From JBCBWG01 sp964579305 (GTDB taxonomy: Bacteria; Pseudomonadota; Alphaproteobacteria; Rhizobiales; Hyphomicrobiaceae), in assembly GCA_964579305.1 (NCBI GenBank), contig CAZOGY010000001.1:38190-102189 (forward strand): a stretch of 64,000 bases of DNA, read 5' to 3'. Shown here in pieces: positions 45,407 to 54,200 of this stretch; within the stretch, counting starts at the first letter, position 1; the number at the start of each line of letters is the position of its first letter. The position numbers and the translations under genes are program-made. The notes beneath the pieces are model-generated. The model had not been told where the DNA came from. It searched no databases and was given only the letters and a program-made list of their open reading frames with translations.

Positions 45407-45678
45407 TCGCGGTGGCCGCCCGGGACAATTTTGCCGTCGCGCACGACCGGCGGCTGATACGGCTGTCCGGGCTTACCTGCATCGGTCGACCGGAACAGCA
45501 CGATTACGCTGATCATCAATGCAGCACCAATCGCCACAAGCCAGAACAGCGGGGCATCATCAAGCGCTTGTGCAGCCGTGTTTTGTGGCTGGCCGCGCCG
45601 GCGTAACAGGATGAACGCGACATAGAGAAGTGTGGGCAGTGCGAATAGAATGATGTTTTGGATGATCAAGCGGATCAT
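45403..45678 (-). CDS. DUF6111 family small membrane protein
   Basis: A 91-residue protein with two membrane helices: IIQNIILFALPTLLYVAFILL and WLVAIGAALMISVIVLF, linked by a short polar loop (RRRGQPQNTAAQALDDAP). It ends with a Pro/Gly-rich tail YQPPVVRDGKIVPGGH. This layout and its position between NUDIX and the CCA-adding enzyme match DUF6111 of alphaproteobacteria. ATG 45678 overlaps the NUDIX stop (ATGA), and its own stop overlaps the cca start. Function unknown. Confidence 0.87.
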   Translation of the reverse strand: MIRLIIQNIILFALPTLLYVAFILLRRRGQPQNTAAQALDDAPLFWLVAIGAALMISVIVLFRSTDAGKPGQPYQPPVVRDGKIVPGGHRE

Positions 45679-46349
45679 GGCTGGGTCAGTCTCTCTTGCA
45701 GGTTTTTGAGAATGCCGGCCGTGGCGCCCCATATATAGTGTTGGCGGTAATGCAGGACATAGTACCGGCGTGGCCGCCCTTGCCAGACCTTTTCGTCTTG
45801 GCGCACGTTGGCGGGGTCGAGCAGGAACGCAAGCGGCACTTCGAAAACGGCGTCGACTTCGTTTGGATCGGGCCGGCTTTCGTGCGCGGGGTCAATCAAA
45901 GCGACCACCGGGGTGACGTCATAGCCGGTGCCGGTTCGATAGCGCTCCAGATACCCAAGCGGCTCGATATGGTGAGCGGCTAAAGCAATCTCCTCTTCGG
46001 CTTCGCGTAGAGCCGTCATCAGGGCGGAACCGTCGCCTTCGTCCGTGCGACCGCCGGGAAACGCGATCTGACCGGCATGGCGGTTGAGATGGGACGCGCG
46101 CTTCGTCAGCAAAACCGTCAGTGGTGACCGCGCGACGATCGGCACAAGCACCGCTGCTTGTTTGGCTGCGACCAGGGTGACGTCGGACGGCGCGATGTCG
46201 GGGTTCAGATTGTGGTCGCCACGTGCCGGCATGTCTGTGATCAGCCCGCTTGGACCGGGCTTTGGGACAAAAGGTGGCGGCGTTTCATACAGTGCCACGC
46301 GGGCGCGATCACGAAGCTGCATTGCGTCGAGTTGTGAGCCGTGAGCCAT
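45675..46349 (-). CDS. NUDIX hydrolase, coenzyme A pyrophosphatase-like
   Basis: A 224-residue NUDIX protein. The box GGRTDEGDGSALMTALREAE continues as EEIAL, matching GX5EX7REUXEEXGU apart from a Gly-to-Leu-type change near the end. The CoA-diphosphatase signature LLTKRASHLNRHAGQIAFPGG precedes the box, typical of the NudL/CoAse group. It would cleave CoA to 3',5'-ADP and 4'-phosphopantetheine. It is first in the NUDIX-DUF6111-cca operon with ATGA overlaps. ATG 46349 is the natural start. Confidence 0.9.
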   Translation of the reverse strand: MAHGSQLDAMQLRDRARVALYETPPPFVPKPGPSGLITDMPARGDHNLNPDIAPSDVTLVAAKQAAVLVPIVARSPLTVLLTKRASHLNRHAGQIAFPGGRTDEGDGSALMTALREAEEEIALAAHHIEPLGYLERYRTGTGYDVTPVVALIDPAHESRPDPNEVDAVFEVPLAFLLDPANVRQDEKVWQGRPRRYYVLHYRQHYIWGATAGILKNLQERLTQP

Positions 46350-46505
46350 GATCCGTGCCTTGCGGAGCCTCCGTCATGCAGACGATGATAGGGGGCTGGT
46401 CTCTAACCGCACCGTATCAAGGTGGGCCCATCGGAACGCAGGACATAGATTTGTCGAACCGACGGCCGGCGTTCGTCGGTGCACGAAAACCTGTATTCCG
46501 TCTGA

Positions 46506-47168
46506 TTACGCGGAACGGCGTACTGCTGGATCGGGCAAAGCCGTGCCGATCATGCAATCGCGCGTAACGAGTTGGGCCAGTTGCTCTTGGCTCCACCCAT
46601 CGGTTCCTTCGGGGCGTAGCGGCACCACGAAGTAGCGCAAGTCAGCCGTTGAGTCATGCACGCGCACACGCACGTCATCAGGAATGTCAACGCCGAATTC
46701 TGCCAGGACCGCCCGCGGTTCGCGCACGGTGCGGCTGCGATATGCCAGGCTTTTGTACCAGGCCGGCGGAATACCAAGCAGCATCTTTGGATAACACGAG
46801 CACAACGTGCACACGATCACGTTGTGGGTGTCGGGCGTGTTGGGGACCGCGCGGATCTCAGCCAGGGTGCCGATATCGATGCCGAGTTCCCCAAGAGCGC
46901 TGCGGGTGTCGGACACCAGCCGATCGGCATAGTCGGGGTCAGACCAAGCGCGCGCCACGACCTGCGCGCCAACGGCCGGCGTGCGACTGTCCAACGTGTC
47001 GATCGCCGCTGCGATTTCGTCATGCGTGAGAACGCCTTTGTCGATGAGAAGCTCACGCAGTGCGCGCTCGAGAACCTCATAGGACGTTGCCGGACCGGCG
47101 TCGTGGTCTGGCTGGGCTGCGTGAGGGTGATGTCCGGCGCCGTGGTCGTCAGGGTGGTGGTCGTGCAT
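46506..47168 (-). CDS. cobalt-type nitrile hydratase alpha / thiocyanate hydrolase gamma-like subunit
   Basis: A 220-residue metal-binding subunit. The claw motif VCTLCSCY gives C120, C123 and C125; CTLCSC (Thr) points to cobalt rather than iron (CSLCSC). Further family elements are RTVREPRAVLAEFG and RPEGTDGWSQEQLAQLVTRD. The N-terminus is His/Asp-rich (MHDHHPDDHGAGHHPH), as in thiocyanate hydrolase gamma as I recall it. It is last of three genes in the order beta-N, beta-C, alpha, 3 bases after beta-C. It hydrates a nitrile or hydrolyses thiocyanate; the sequence alone cannot decide. Confidence 0.88.
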   Translation of the reverse strand: MHDHHPDDHGAGHHPHAAQPDHDAGPATSYEVLERALRELLIDKGVLTHDEIAAAIDTLDSRTPAVGAQVVARAWSDPDYADRLVSDTRSALGELGIDIGTLAEIRAVPNTPDTHNVIVCTLCSCYPKMLLGIPPAWYKSLAYRSRTVREPRAVLAEFGVDIPDDVRVRVHDSTADLRYFVVPLRPEGTDGWSQEQLAQLVTRDCMIGTALPDPAVRRSA

Positions 47169-47171
47169 CGA

Positions 47172-47492
47172 TCAGCCCTCGCTGGGATCCGCTGGCGTGA
47201 GCCAGTGTTCGTAGATGTCAACTTCCAGGTCGTCGTGCGCGGCTTTTGTGGTGCCTGGAAACAGATCAGACATGGCAATGCGGACTTTATAGAGCACGCG
47301 GGCGGGGAGACCGGGCTTGAAATAGGCCAAGCGTTCGGGGTCCAAAAACGCGCCCTGGATTGCGGCCACTTCGCCAACACATCCGCGCAAATAGACCGGT
47401 GTCCGGCAATGCCCTTGCGATTGGCGGGTGTCGATTTTCACTCTGGTGCCAACGGCGAATTTTGCGCGGTCGGCTTGGAACTGAGTTGCCAT
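47172..47492 (-). CDS. nitrile hydratase beta C-terminal half / thiocyanate hydrolase alpha-like subunit
   Basis: A 106-residue SH3-like domain corresponding to the C-terminal part of nitrile hydratase beta. It shows FAVGTRVKIDTRQ..GHCRTPVYLRGCVGEV, GAFLDPE and a late LFPG followed by DLEVDIYEHWLTPA, all diagnostic of that domain. It is an independent gene with its own start, separated from the beta N-half by 40 bases, so beta is split into two chains. It would sit at the alpha/beta interface and shape the active site. Start ATG 47492 (MATQFQADRAKF). Confidence 0.88.
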   Translation of the reverse strand: MATQFQADRAKFAVGTRVKIDTRQSQGHCRTPVYLRGCVGEVAAIQGAFLDPERLAYFKPGLPARVLYKVRIAMSDLFPGTTKAAHDDLEVDIYEHWLTPADPSEG

Positions 47493-47532
47493 TGTTCGGC
47501 CTCATCGATCGCAGTTGCATCGCGCGCTTGCA

Positions 47533-47931
47533 TCAAACGCCGGGACGATCGTCCGGGACGCGCTGGTGTTGAGCGCCGCGGCCTTCCGCTTCGAACGCTG
47601 CGATGACGTCGACGATTTTTGCGTCAAGCTCGTCTGCCGTCAGGATTTCTTGTTCCAAAAGCATATTACGCAAGGCACGAACCCATTTTTCGTAATAGGT
47701 CGTCGCGTCATAATCCTGTTGCGCGTAACTTTCGATCACGCGGCGCATGGCATCGACGCTGAATGCCCGCTTGGCCGGGCTGCCGAGGACGCGGAGCATC
47801 GCGTCCACGCGCTTTTCCCAAAGTGCCAGATCATGCTCGGTGCGGTCGATGGGCCCGAAATCCAGGCCACCCACGTCATGGACGGCGCGGCCGTCACCGC
47901 CAGCGCGCAGACTATTAAACCGATCCGACAT
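47533..47931 (-). CDS. nitrile hydratase beta N-terminal half / thiocyanate hydrolase beta-like subunit
   Basis: A 132-residue helical chain matching the N-terminal half of nitrile hydratase beta: VHDVGGLDFGPIDRTEHDL, ALWEKRVDAMLRVL, FSVDAMRRVIESYAQQDY, YYEKWVRALRNMLLEQEILT and DELDAKIVDVI. ATG 47931 (MSDRFNSLRAGG) is chosen; a longer frame to 48087 has no homology-like content. It is first in the three-gene set, the same order (N-half, C-half, metal subunit) as I recall for scnB-scnA-scnC of Thiobacillus thioparus. No activator/chaperone gene was found within the window's neighbourhood. Confidence 0.86.
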   Translation of the reverse strand: MSDRFNSLRAGGDGRAVHDVGGLDFGPIDRTEHDLALWEKRVDAMLRVLGSPAKRAFSVDAMRRVIESYAQQDYDATTYYEKWVRALRNMLLEQEILTADELDAKIVDVIAAFEAEGRGAQHQRVPDDRPGV

Positions 47932-48118
47932 GCGTGTTCTCCCTGTTCGGTTCCAGTTTCTGGAAGAGCGGCGCAGGATGCAAGGGTGTTTCCGCCGATT
48001 GCGCACGTCACCACAGCCGGTGATCACGGTGGTGTGAGGGGCATGCCGATGCGGTTGTGTAACTGCGCGATCCCGGTCGACACTCAACCACCTGTGGTTG
48101 TGGCATTGGAGTGTGCCG

Positions 48119-48940
48119 ATGGGTTCCTGGCAAAGTCTTTTGAAGTTCGCATTGGTGATTTGGTTGGCAGGGTTTGCGGGCGGCGCTCAAGCGCAGGTTG
48201 CCCCATTCCTCACGCCTCAGCCAGACGGCGTGCGCGTTGACGTTGAGCTTGTCATTGCCGTGGACGTCTCCGGTTCCATGAGCAATGTCGAGCATGATTT
48301 GCAGCGCAAAGGCTTCTTGGCGGCATTCGCGGATGACCAGTTGATCCGCGCGATTACATCAGGTCCGCATGGCCAGATTGCCGTCACCTATGTCGAGTGG
48401 GGCGATCAGTCGTCACAGCGTATTCTCGTGCCGTGGCGCTTGATCAAAGATCGCGCGTCGTCGCTTGCGTTTCGCGATGCCCTGTCGGGGCAGCCGCGTT
48501 CGCCAATCCGCGGGACTTCGATTTCTGGCGCCCTGGCCTATTCTGCGAAGCTTTTTGCCGACAACGGTTTCATCGGGTTGCGCAAGGTGATCGACGTGTC
48601 GGGAGATGGTGCCAACCGCACGGGCGAACATGTCGATGTCGTCCGGGACAGGGTTCTGCAATCGGGTATTGTGATCAACGGCCTCCCGTTGATGTTGTCG
48701 CCAATGGTGCGGCGGCGCACCCATGGTTTCGATCTCGACCACTATTTTGAGGACTGCGTGATCGGCGGGCCCGGCGCGTTCGTCTATCCGGTCAATGCCA
48801 AGGAAGAACTGCGCGAAGCCATTCGCCGCAAGCTCATCATCGAAGTGTCGGGATTGCCGGCGCGTACGGTGCCGACATCGCAGCGCCCGCGGCGTAAGGC
48901 CAATTGCCAGATCGGGCGGAGCTATCGCGATGACTGGTGA
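48119..48940 (+). CDS. DUF1194 (von Willebrand A-like) exported protein
   Basis: A 273-residue protein with a signal peptide (LLKFALVIWLAGFAGGAQA). The DUF1194 domain has the MIDAS motif DVSGSMS in VELVIAVDVSGSMSNVEHD, then RGTSISGALAY and KVIDVSGDGANRTG, followed by GLPLMLSPMV. The C-terminal basic tail (RRKANCQIGRSYRDDW) is polar. The domain resembles secreted VWA proteins that bind Mg2+ through MIDAS; its partner is unknown. It is divergent from the nitrile hydratase-type genes. ATG 48119 is chosen over ATG 48098. Confidence 0.87.
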   Translation: MGSWQSLLKFALVIWLAGFAGGAQAQVAPFLTPQPDGVRVDVELVIAVDVSGSMSNVEHDLQRKGFLAAFADDQLIRAITSGPHGQIAVTYVEWGDQSSQRILVPWRLIKDRASSLAFRDALSGQPRSPIRGTSISGALAYSAKLFADNGFIGLRKVIDVSGDGANRTGEHVDVVRDRVLQSGIVINGLPLMLSPMVRRRTHGFDLDHYFEDCVIGGPGAFVYPVNAKEELREAIRRKLIIEVSGLPARTVPTSQRPRRKANCQIGRSYRDDW

Positions 48941-48953
48941 GGCTCAAGCTGTG

Positions 48954-48984
48954 TCCGATCTTACGGGATCACTCTGCGAATTCC
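48954..48984. repeat. dispersed intergenic repeat, copy 2
   Basis: Begins TCCGATCTTACGGGATCACT and matches the 9195-9223 copy with four transitions and two additional bases. It lies just 14 bases downstream of the DUF1194 gene, in the 169-base gap before the ABC ATPase gene, mirroring the position of the first copy after pnkp. Confidence 0.5.
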
Positions 48985-49109
48985 AGGTTGACTGATGCTC
49001 CAATGGCGACGGTGTGTCGTGTCACTGGTGCTTGACGCCAGGCGTGTGGCGGCAGACAGACGGTTAGCGGATCGCGGACGGGCGCGAGACGCAACCAAGT
49101 GGGGGTGTC

Positions 49110-50093
49110 GTGTCGCCGATCCTGAAGATAAGCGGGTTATCGAAGACCTACGCGTCCGGCTTTCAGGCTTTGAAGTCGGTCGATTTGGAGATCGCGCGCG
49201 GCGAAATCTTCGCGCTGCTTGGGCCCAATGGGGCCGGCAAGACGACGCTGATCTCAATTGTCTGCGGGCTTGTGACGCCCACGGCTGGAACGGTGGTGGT
49301 CGACGGTCATGATATCATGGCCGATTATCGCGCGGCGCGGTCATGCATCGGACTTGTCCCGCAGGAGCTGACGACCGATGCGTTTGAAAAGGTGTGGGAT
49401 ACGGTCTCGTTCTCACGAGGGCTGTTTGGAAAACCGCCGGCACCGGAAAAAATCGAAAAAATTCTGCGCGATCTTTCTTTGTTCGACAAAAAAGACAATC
49501 GGATCATGACGCTGTCGGGCGGCATGAAACGACGTCTGCTGATCGCGAAGGCGCTTGCGCACGAGCCAACCGTGCTCTTCCTGGATGAGCCGACCGCCGG
49601 CGTGGACGTGGAATTGCGGCGCGACATGTGGAAAACAGTGCGCGAATTACAGAAGTCCGGCGTTACGATTATTCTTACGACGCACTATATTGAAGAAGCC
49701 GAAGAAATGGCCGACCGGATTGGCGTCATTTCGAAAGGTGAACTCATTCTGACCGACGAAAAGGCTGCCTTGATGAATAGGCTTGGCCAGAAACGCTTAA
49801 CTTTGCACTTGCATGAGCCGCTGGACGCGATCCCGGATGGCCTTGCCGCGTTCGATTTGACCCTCTCAGATGATGGGTGCGGCCTTATCTACACCTATGA
49901 CACCAATGCAGAGCGCACCGGCATCCGTCGTCTTTTGAATGCGCTTGACGGGGCGGGCTTGTCGTTCCGGGATTTGCAGACGGAGCAGAGCTCGCTGGAG
50001 CAGATCTTTGTTGACCTGGTCAGCGACCGCAAACCTGACGATGTCTCCGCACCGCGGTCGAAGACGGTTGCCAGCGCGGAGGTGTCGTCATGA
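49110..50093 (+). CDS. ABC-2 type transporter ATP-binding protein (YadG-like)
   Basis: A 327-residue ABC ATPase starting at GTG 49110 ([14 protein letters not shown]). It has Walker [11 protein letters not shown]-loop VPQELTTDA, signature [14 protein letters not shown], Walker [13 protein letters not shown] and switch His in [11 protein letters not shown]-terminal extension (about residues 220-327) is typical of exporters of the YadG/NodI type. It overlaps the permease gene by 4 bases (ATGA), forming an exporter pair with unknown cargo. It follows the DUF1194 gene by 169 bases. Confidence 0.93.
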   Translation: MSPILKISGLSKTYASGFQALKSVDLEIARGEIFALLGPNGAGKTTLISIVCGLVTPTAGTVVVDGHDIMADYRAARSCIGLVPQELTTDAFEKVWDTVSFSRGLFGKPPAPEKIEKILRDLSLFDKKDNRIMTLSGGMKRRLLIAKALAHEPTVLFLDEPTAGVDVELRRDMWKTVRELQKSGVTIILTTHYIEEAEEMADRIGVISKGELILTDEKAALMNRLGQKRLTLHLHEPLDAIPDGLAAFDLTLSDDGCGLIYTYDTNAERTGIRRLLNALDGAGLSFRDLQTEQSSLEQIFVDLVSDRKPDDVSAPRSKTVASAEVSS

Positions 50094-50851
50094 ATACCCG
50101 TGCGGTTTGGGCGATCTACACCTTCGAGATGAACCGGACCTGGCGCACCTTGATGCAAAGCCTCATCTCGCCGGTCATTACGACGTGTCTTTATTTCGTG
50201 GTGTTTGGCGCGGCGATCGGCTCGCGTATTGAATCGATCGACGGCGTGGCCTACGGGTCGTTTATTGTGCCGGGCCTGATCATGCTGTCGCTTCTCACGC
50301 AAAGCGTTGCGAATGCGTCATTCGGGATCTATTTCCCGCGCTTCACCGGAACAATATATGAAATCCTGTCAGCGCCGATCTCAGCGCTTGAGATTGTCAT
50401 TGGCTATGTCGGTGCGGCTGCGACCAAATCGATCCTGCTCGGCTTGATTATCCTTGCAACGGCGGCCTTGATTGTGCCGCTTGAGATCAAACACCCGGTG
50501 GTGATGGTGTTGTTTCTGGTGCTGACGTCCATTGCGTTTTCGCTGTTTGGCTTCGTAATCGGCCTTTGGGCGCAGAATTTCGAACAGCTTCAGGTCGTCC
50601 CTCTTCTGGTGATCACGCCGCTGGCGTTCCTGGGCGGTACGTTCTACTCGATTGAGATGCTGCCACCGGTTTGGCAGACGGTTAGCCTGTTTAACCCGGT
50701 CGTTTACTTGATCAGTGGGTTTCGTTGGAGCTTTACCGGCGTTTCGGATGTCAATATTTGGGTCTCTTTGGCCATGACGTTGGCATTCATGGGGCTTTGC
50801 ATTGCCGTGATCTGGCGGATCTTTCAGACTGGCTGGCGCCTCAAAGCGTAA
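50090..50851 (+). CDS. ABC-2 type transporter permease (YadH-like)
   Basis: A 253-residue permease with six hydrophobic segments (e.g. [54 protein letters not shown]). The ABC-2 pattern [21 protein letters not shown] is present and is characteristic of the YadH/NodJ-like group. It pairs with the preceding ATPase through an ATGA overlap. A bidirectional-looking terminator lies 170 bases downstream. Confidence 0.9.
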   Translation: MNTRAVWAIYTFEMNRTWRTLMQSLISPVITTCLYFVVFGAAIGSRIESIDGVAYGSFIVPGLIMLSLLTQSVANASFGIYFPRFTGTIYEILSAPISALEIVIGYVGAAATKSILLGLIILATAALIVPLEIKHPVVMVLFLVLTSIAFSLFGFVIGLWAQNFEQLQVVPLLVITPLAFLGGTFYSIEMLPPVWQTVSLFNPVVYLISGFRWSFTGVSDVNIWVSLAMTLAFMGLCIAVIWRIFQTGWRLKA

Positions 50852-51017
50852 AGCTTCAAGACCGATTGCTCTGGTGTTGCTGCCCGACGGCCCGCGCCGC
50901 TTTGCGGCCTTGGGGCATGAATCCGATTGGATGCGACAGGCTTTAGCGACCAAGTCGGTTTGTTGGCGCGGTGTTTGACTGAAATCCGCTCAGGCGTGCA
51001 GCCTGCCTTGTTGAGAC

Positions 51018-51060
51018 AAAAAAGCCCGGCGGTTTGACTGCCGCCGGGCCGAATTTTTTT
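51018..51060 (+). terminator. intrinsic terminator between convergent genes
   Basis: GCCCGGCGG (51024-51032) and CCGCCGGGC (51041-51049) form a 9-bp stem with an 8-base loop. A T-run follows on the plus strand (51054-51060) and a short A-run precedes the stem, so it can act on both strands, ending the ABC-2 operon and the symporter gene. Confidence 0.88.
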
Positions 51061-51080
51061 CGCATATGTTTTGGGGCCCA

Positions 51081-52481
51081 TCAGCTCGTGGCGGCGGCTT
51101 TGCGATCCGTACTGGTTGCCATACCGGCGACGAACGCCGCGCAGCCGATCGTCAAAGCGCCAATGCACAGCACGAGCAGATAGCTGTACTTGTGCTGTAA
51201 ACCTGTCAGCGTCGGCATAATCGCGGTGTGTCCGGCGGTGTCGGTGAAATAGATAATGGCAGCACCAACGGCGGCGACAAACGCGGTCAGATAGCTCCAC
51301 ACAGGCACATCGCGGCGGCCCATCCAGATTGAGAAAAAGATGACTGGTGCCAGGAACATGGATGCGGTGCCGGAAACGGCGACCGCGTCGAACAGGTCTT
51401 TGGAGCCGAAAAAGACCATCGCGAGACCAGCCGCGAGAAATGCAAACATGGCAACGCGGCCGTTCCAAACGGTTGGCCGGGCCAGGCGCATGTCAACGAC
51501 GGTAAGTTTGGCGGTGCTGGAGAATGTCGAATCCAGCGTCGACATGCACGATACAACCAACGCGACATTGAATAACAGCATCGGCCATTCGCCAATCAGG
51601 CGCGCTAAGGTCGGCACAAAACTTTCGCCGTCGAGTTTGTTCAGGCCCGCCCAAACGCCAAGCAAACCGAAGGCCATGATGCAGAGAAACGAGATCCATG
51701 CGGCGTGGATAAAGCTTGCGCGGGTGGCCTTGCGGTCGGCAATAAAACCGCGGTCCATCATGACGGGGTCGTGGAGCGGGTAACTCCAAACTTGGAGGAA
51801 TGCGACGGCGAGCAGGACCCAGCCTGGGTTGGTGACAGCGGGCGTTGCGCTGGCAAGCGCGCCCAAATCCACAGTGCCGGTGCCGACTGCCACACCCAAC
51901 AGCAGGACAAGAACGACCAGAAACAAGCTCATTTGAAACACATCGGTGCGGATCGAAGCGTTGAGACCGCCCATCGCGGCGTAGCCGAACGTTACCGCGC
52001 CGACAATGAGAATGGCAGCGGTATAGGTCTCTGAGCCCGTGCCGCCAAAGATGAGCCCGATGACGAGCAAATTGGCGAAGACTTCGGAGACAAGCCGCAA
52101 GGCAACAACGAGATTGTAGCTTGAGGTGCCAGCCAGTCCGAACCGATCAAACAGAAACGACTGTACGCTATTGAAGCCATGCTTGAAGCGAAGGCTGTCA
52201 ATGATCGCGGCGCCGGTGAGGAACGACAGATAATAGGCCGCGTATGCCAGCGCGCCTGCAAGTCCGTAGAAATAGCCCAGGATCGCGGCGTTCATAATGG
52301 AACGGGCAAAGATCCAAGTCGTGACTTGGGAAAATGTGAGCGCCAATACCGATGGCACGCGTCCATCGGCCGAGGTCCCGCGATAAAACGCGGCTTCTGA
52401 TTGCGCGCGCGGGCTCAGCAGTATGGAAATGACTGCAACGGCGGCGGTGATTGCGCCGAGCGTGAGGAGCGGGTCAGACAT
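51081..52481 (-). CDS. sodium:solute symporter family transporter
   Basis: A 466-residue polytopic protein with about twelve to thirteen helices of the SSS (LeuT-like) family. It opens DPLLTLGAITAAVAVISILL, then shows SVLALTFSQVTTWIFARSI and the helix-8 region MLLFNVALVVSCMSTLDSTF, containing the Ser/Thr expected at a Na+ site. It imports an unknown solute with sodium. It lies 176 bases downstream of the sodium-channel gene on the same strand. ATG 52481 (MSDPLLTLGA) is a clear start. Confidence 0.88.
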   Translation of the reverse strand: MSDPLLTLGAITAAVAVISILLSPRAQSEAAFYRGTSADGRVPSVLALTFSQVTTWIFARSIMNAAILGYFYGLAGALAYAAYYLSFLTGAAIIDSLRFKHGFNSVQSFLFDRFGLAGTSSYNLVVALRLVSEVFANLLVIGLIFGGTGSETYTAAILIVGAVTFGYAAMGGLNASIRTDVFQMSLFLVVLVLLLGVAVGTGTVDLGALASATPAVTNPGWVLLAVAFLQVWSYPLHDPVMMDRGFIADRKATRASFIHAAWISFLCIMAFGLLGVWAGLNKLDGESFVPTLARLIGEWPMLLFNVALVVSCMSTLDSTFSSTAKLTVVDMRLARPTVWNGRVAMFAFLAAGLAMVFFGSKDLFDAVAVSGTASMFLAPVIFFSIWMGRRDVPVWSYLTAFVAAVGAAIIYFTDTAGHTAIMPTLTGLQHKYSYLLVLCIGALTIGCAAFVAGMATSTDRKAAATS

Positions 52482-52657
52482 TCGTGTCTCCGAGAGAGCG
52501 GGAACGTGCTTGGGTGTTCTTGCCTATCGGGTGTGCGCGGTCAGACAACGGCGGAAGTGCGTTTTCGCGCGAACGTGATGGCTGCGCGCTGCGCGTTCAC
52601 AGTCATATGACCTCGTCATCATATCGCTTGATCACCACGGAAACTGCGCCGTGGTGA

Positions 52658-53587
52658 TCAGGCCGGCCCATCGCGGTTTTTCTGCGCAAGCGCATCGATC
52701 GTGACCTGGAGCTGTCGGATCTCGGTTTGCAGCACGTCGAACCGTGCGTGAAGAGCTGCAACGTCGCCTGTTGCGGTTGCGGGACCGACCTGGTCGCTGT
52801 CCACGTCCATTGCGCGCCGCGCTTCCTCGGCTGCAGCTTCAGCGGCGGCGGCGTCGTCAGCCGCGTGCGCGGTCTGCATCGCATCGACAATGATACCGAT
52901 GAAAAGGTTCAAGACCGCAAAGCTCGTAACGATGATGAATGGGACGAAGAACATCCAGGAATAGGGGAACAGCTCCATCGTCGGGCGCACAATGCCCATC
53001 GACCAGCTTTCCAGCGTCATGATCTGGAACAGGGTGTAGGCCGACGCCCAGATCGTGCCGAACCACTCTTGCATGCGCGGGTCGGGGTGGCCGCCAAACA
53101 GCTTCGTGGCCAAGACCGACGAAATGTAAAACACGAGCCCCAGAACGCCGATCACCGAGATCATTCCGGGAATTGCGTGCCCGATCGCGCCGATCACCCG
53201 GCGCATCTGCGGGACAACCGACAGCAGGCGCAGGACCCGCAGGATCCTAAAAGCGCGCAGAATTGATAGACCGCCCGTGGCCGGCATCCAGGAAATCGCG
53301 ACGATGATCAGATCGAACCAGTTCCAGCCGGACCGGAAGAAATCGAGCCGGAATGCATAGAACTTGAGGCCCAATTCGATCGTGAAAACGACCAGGATCG
53401 CGAAGTCGATGATCCGCAAAAGCGGGCCGAACGCGTCGGTTGCGGACTTGCTTGTCTCAAGCCCGAGCGTGACCGCGTTAATCAAGATCAGGGCGGTGAT
53501 CGCAGCCACGAAACGATCGCTTTCCACGATGGTCGCGATGCGCGCACGGTTGGGGTCAATGTCGCCTCGCAAGTCGGCTGCGCTCAC
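52658..53587 (-). CDS. bacterial voltage-gated sodium channel (NaChBac/NavAb-like)
   Basis: A 309-residue single-domain, six-helix channel. S1-S3 run from residue 26 to about 100. The S4 voltage sensor LRAFRILRVLRLL carries R111, R114, R117 and R120. The selectivity filter TLESWSM is at residues 191-197, the same as in NavAb, and predicts sodium selectivity. The S6 helix is followed by an acidic neck and a C-terminal coiled coil (HARFDVLQTEIRQLQVTIDA), as in the NavMs/NavAb tetramer. Four subunits form one channel. Usually found in marine or alkaliphilic bacteria. It starts at ATG 53587. Confidence 0.95.
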   Translation of the reverse strand: MSAADLRGDIDPNRARIATIVESDRFVAAITALILINAVTLGLETSKSATDAFGPLLRIIDFAILVVFTIELGLKFYAFRLDFFRSGWNWFDLIIVAISWMPATGGLSILRAFRILRVLRLLSVVPQMRRVIGAIGHAIPGMISVIGVLGLVFYISSVLATKLFGGHPDPRMQEWFGTIWASAYTLFQIMTLESWSMGIVRPTMELFPYSWMFFVPFIIVTSFAVLNLFIGIIVDAMQTAHAADDAAAAEAAAEEARRAMDVDSDQVGPATATGDVAALHARFDVLQTEIRQLQVTIDALAQKNRDGPA

Positions 53588-54200
53588 GGAAGTGCTCCTT
53601 GGGTCTCATGGTGGTCAGGCTCGGTCGCGGCAACGCAGGGCGCCAGCGGCTGACGACATAGGCGATCGCACGGCGGCGTCAACTCGCCCAAGCGTTCAGG
53701 CCCGTTCAGGCCGCGCGGGCTGACCGCTGACCGCGTCGCTTGGTGTCCCAGTGTGTGGGAAGCACCGGCGCCCGTGTTGCGTCATGGCCGGCGTTGGCTG
53801 GAACATTGTCAAAGGCTCGACCGTTGCAGGGCTGCAAAGGTGCGCAACTGCGCAACGCAGTTGGGCGAAAACGTTTGGCATGAAGGATGTTGCAAAGCTG
53901 CTTCAAGCCAACCTGGACCAGGAAATCGCAGCGGATCACAAGCTGACCAAGCTGGCGCAGGGCTCGCTGAACGAAAAGGCTGTGGCTTAAGCGCGGCGGT
54001 CTTGAGCTGCGGATAGGCATGCGGCGCCCGAAAGCGGGTGCCGCTGACCGACCAATTGGTGCCAAATTTCGCTTTGCGGCCAGATGCATTGCCGGACGGC
54101 ACCATCTGGGCGTTGCGCGGCGTCGCAATGTAGCAATGTCGTGTGCGCGACATGCTGGTCGGGCAAATGAGCGTATGCAAACCCTTTGAGGACCGACGCG
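53588..54200. other. intergenic region carrying only a gene remnant
   Basis: About 610 bases between the sodium-channel gene and the DUF502 gene. The only protein-like content is the DUF892 remnant at 53847-53990. The rest shows no good frame, repeat or terminator; the last 100 bases before 54201 presumably hold the promoter of the DUF502 gene. Confidence 0.4.
53847..53990 (+). pseudogene. C-terminal remnant of a DUF892 (YciE/ferritin-like) gene
   Basis: The 47 residues encoded here (RSWAKTFGMKDVAKLLQA, then DQEIAADHKLTKLAQG and a terminal NEKAVA) match the last helix of DUF892 ferritin-like proteins, with the expected Glu and His positions. The upstream frame has no matching first three helices and no family-like start, so the 5' portion (about 110-120 residues) is gone. 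It looks like a decayed stress-related gene rather than a small functional protein. Confidence 0.6.
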
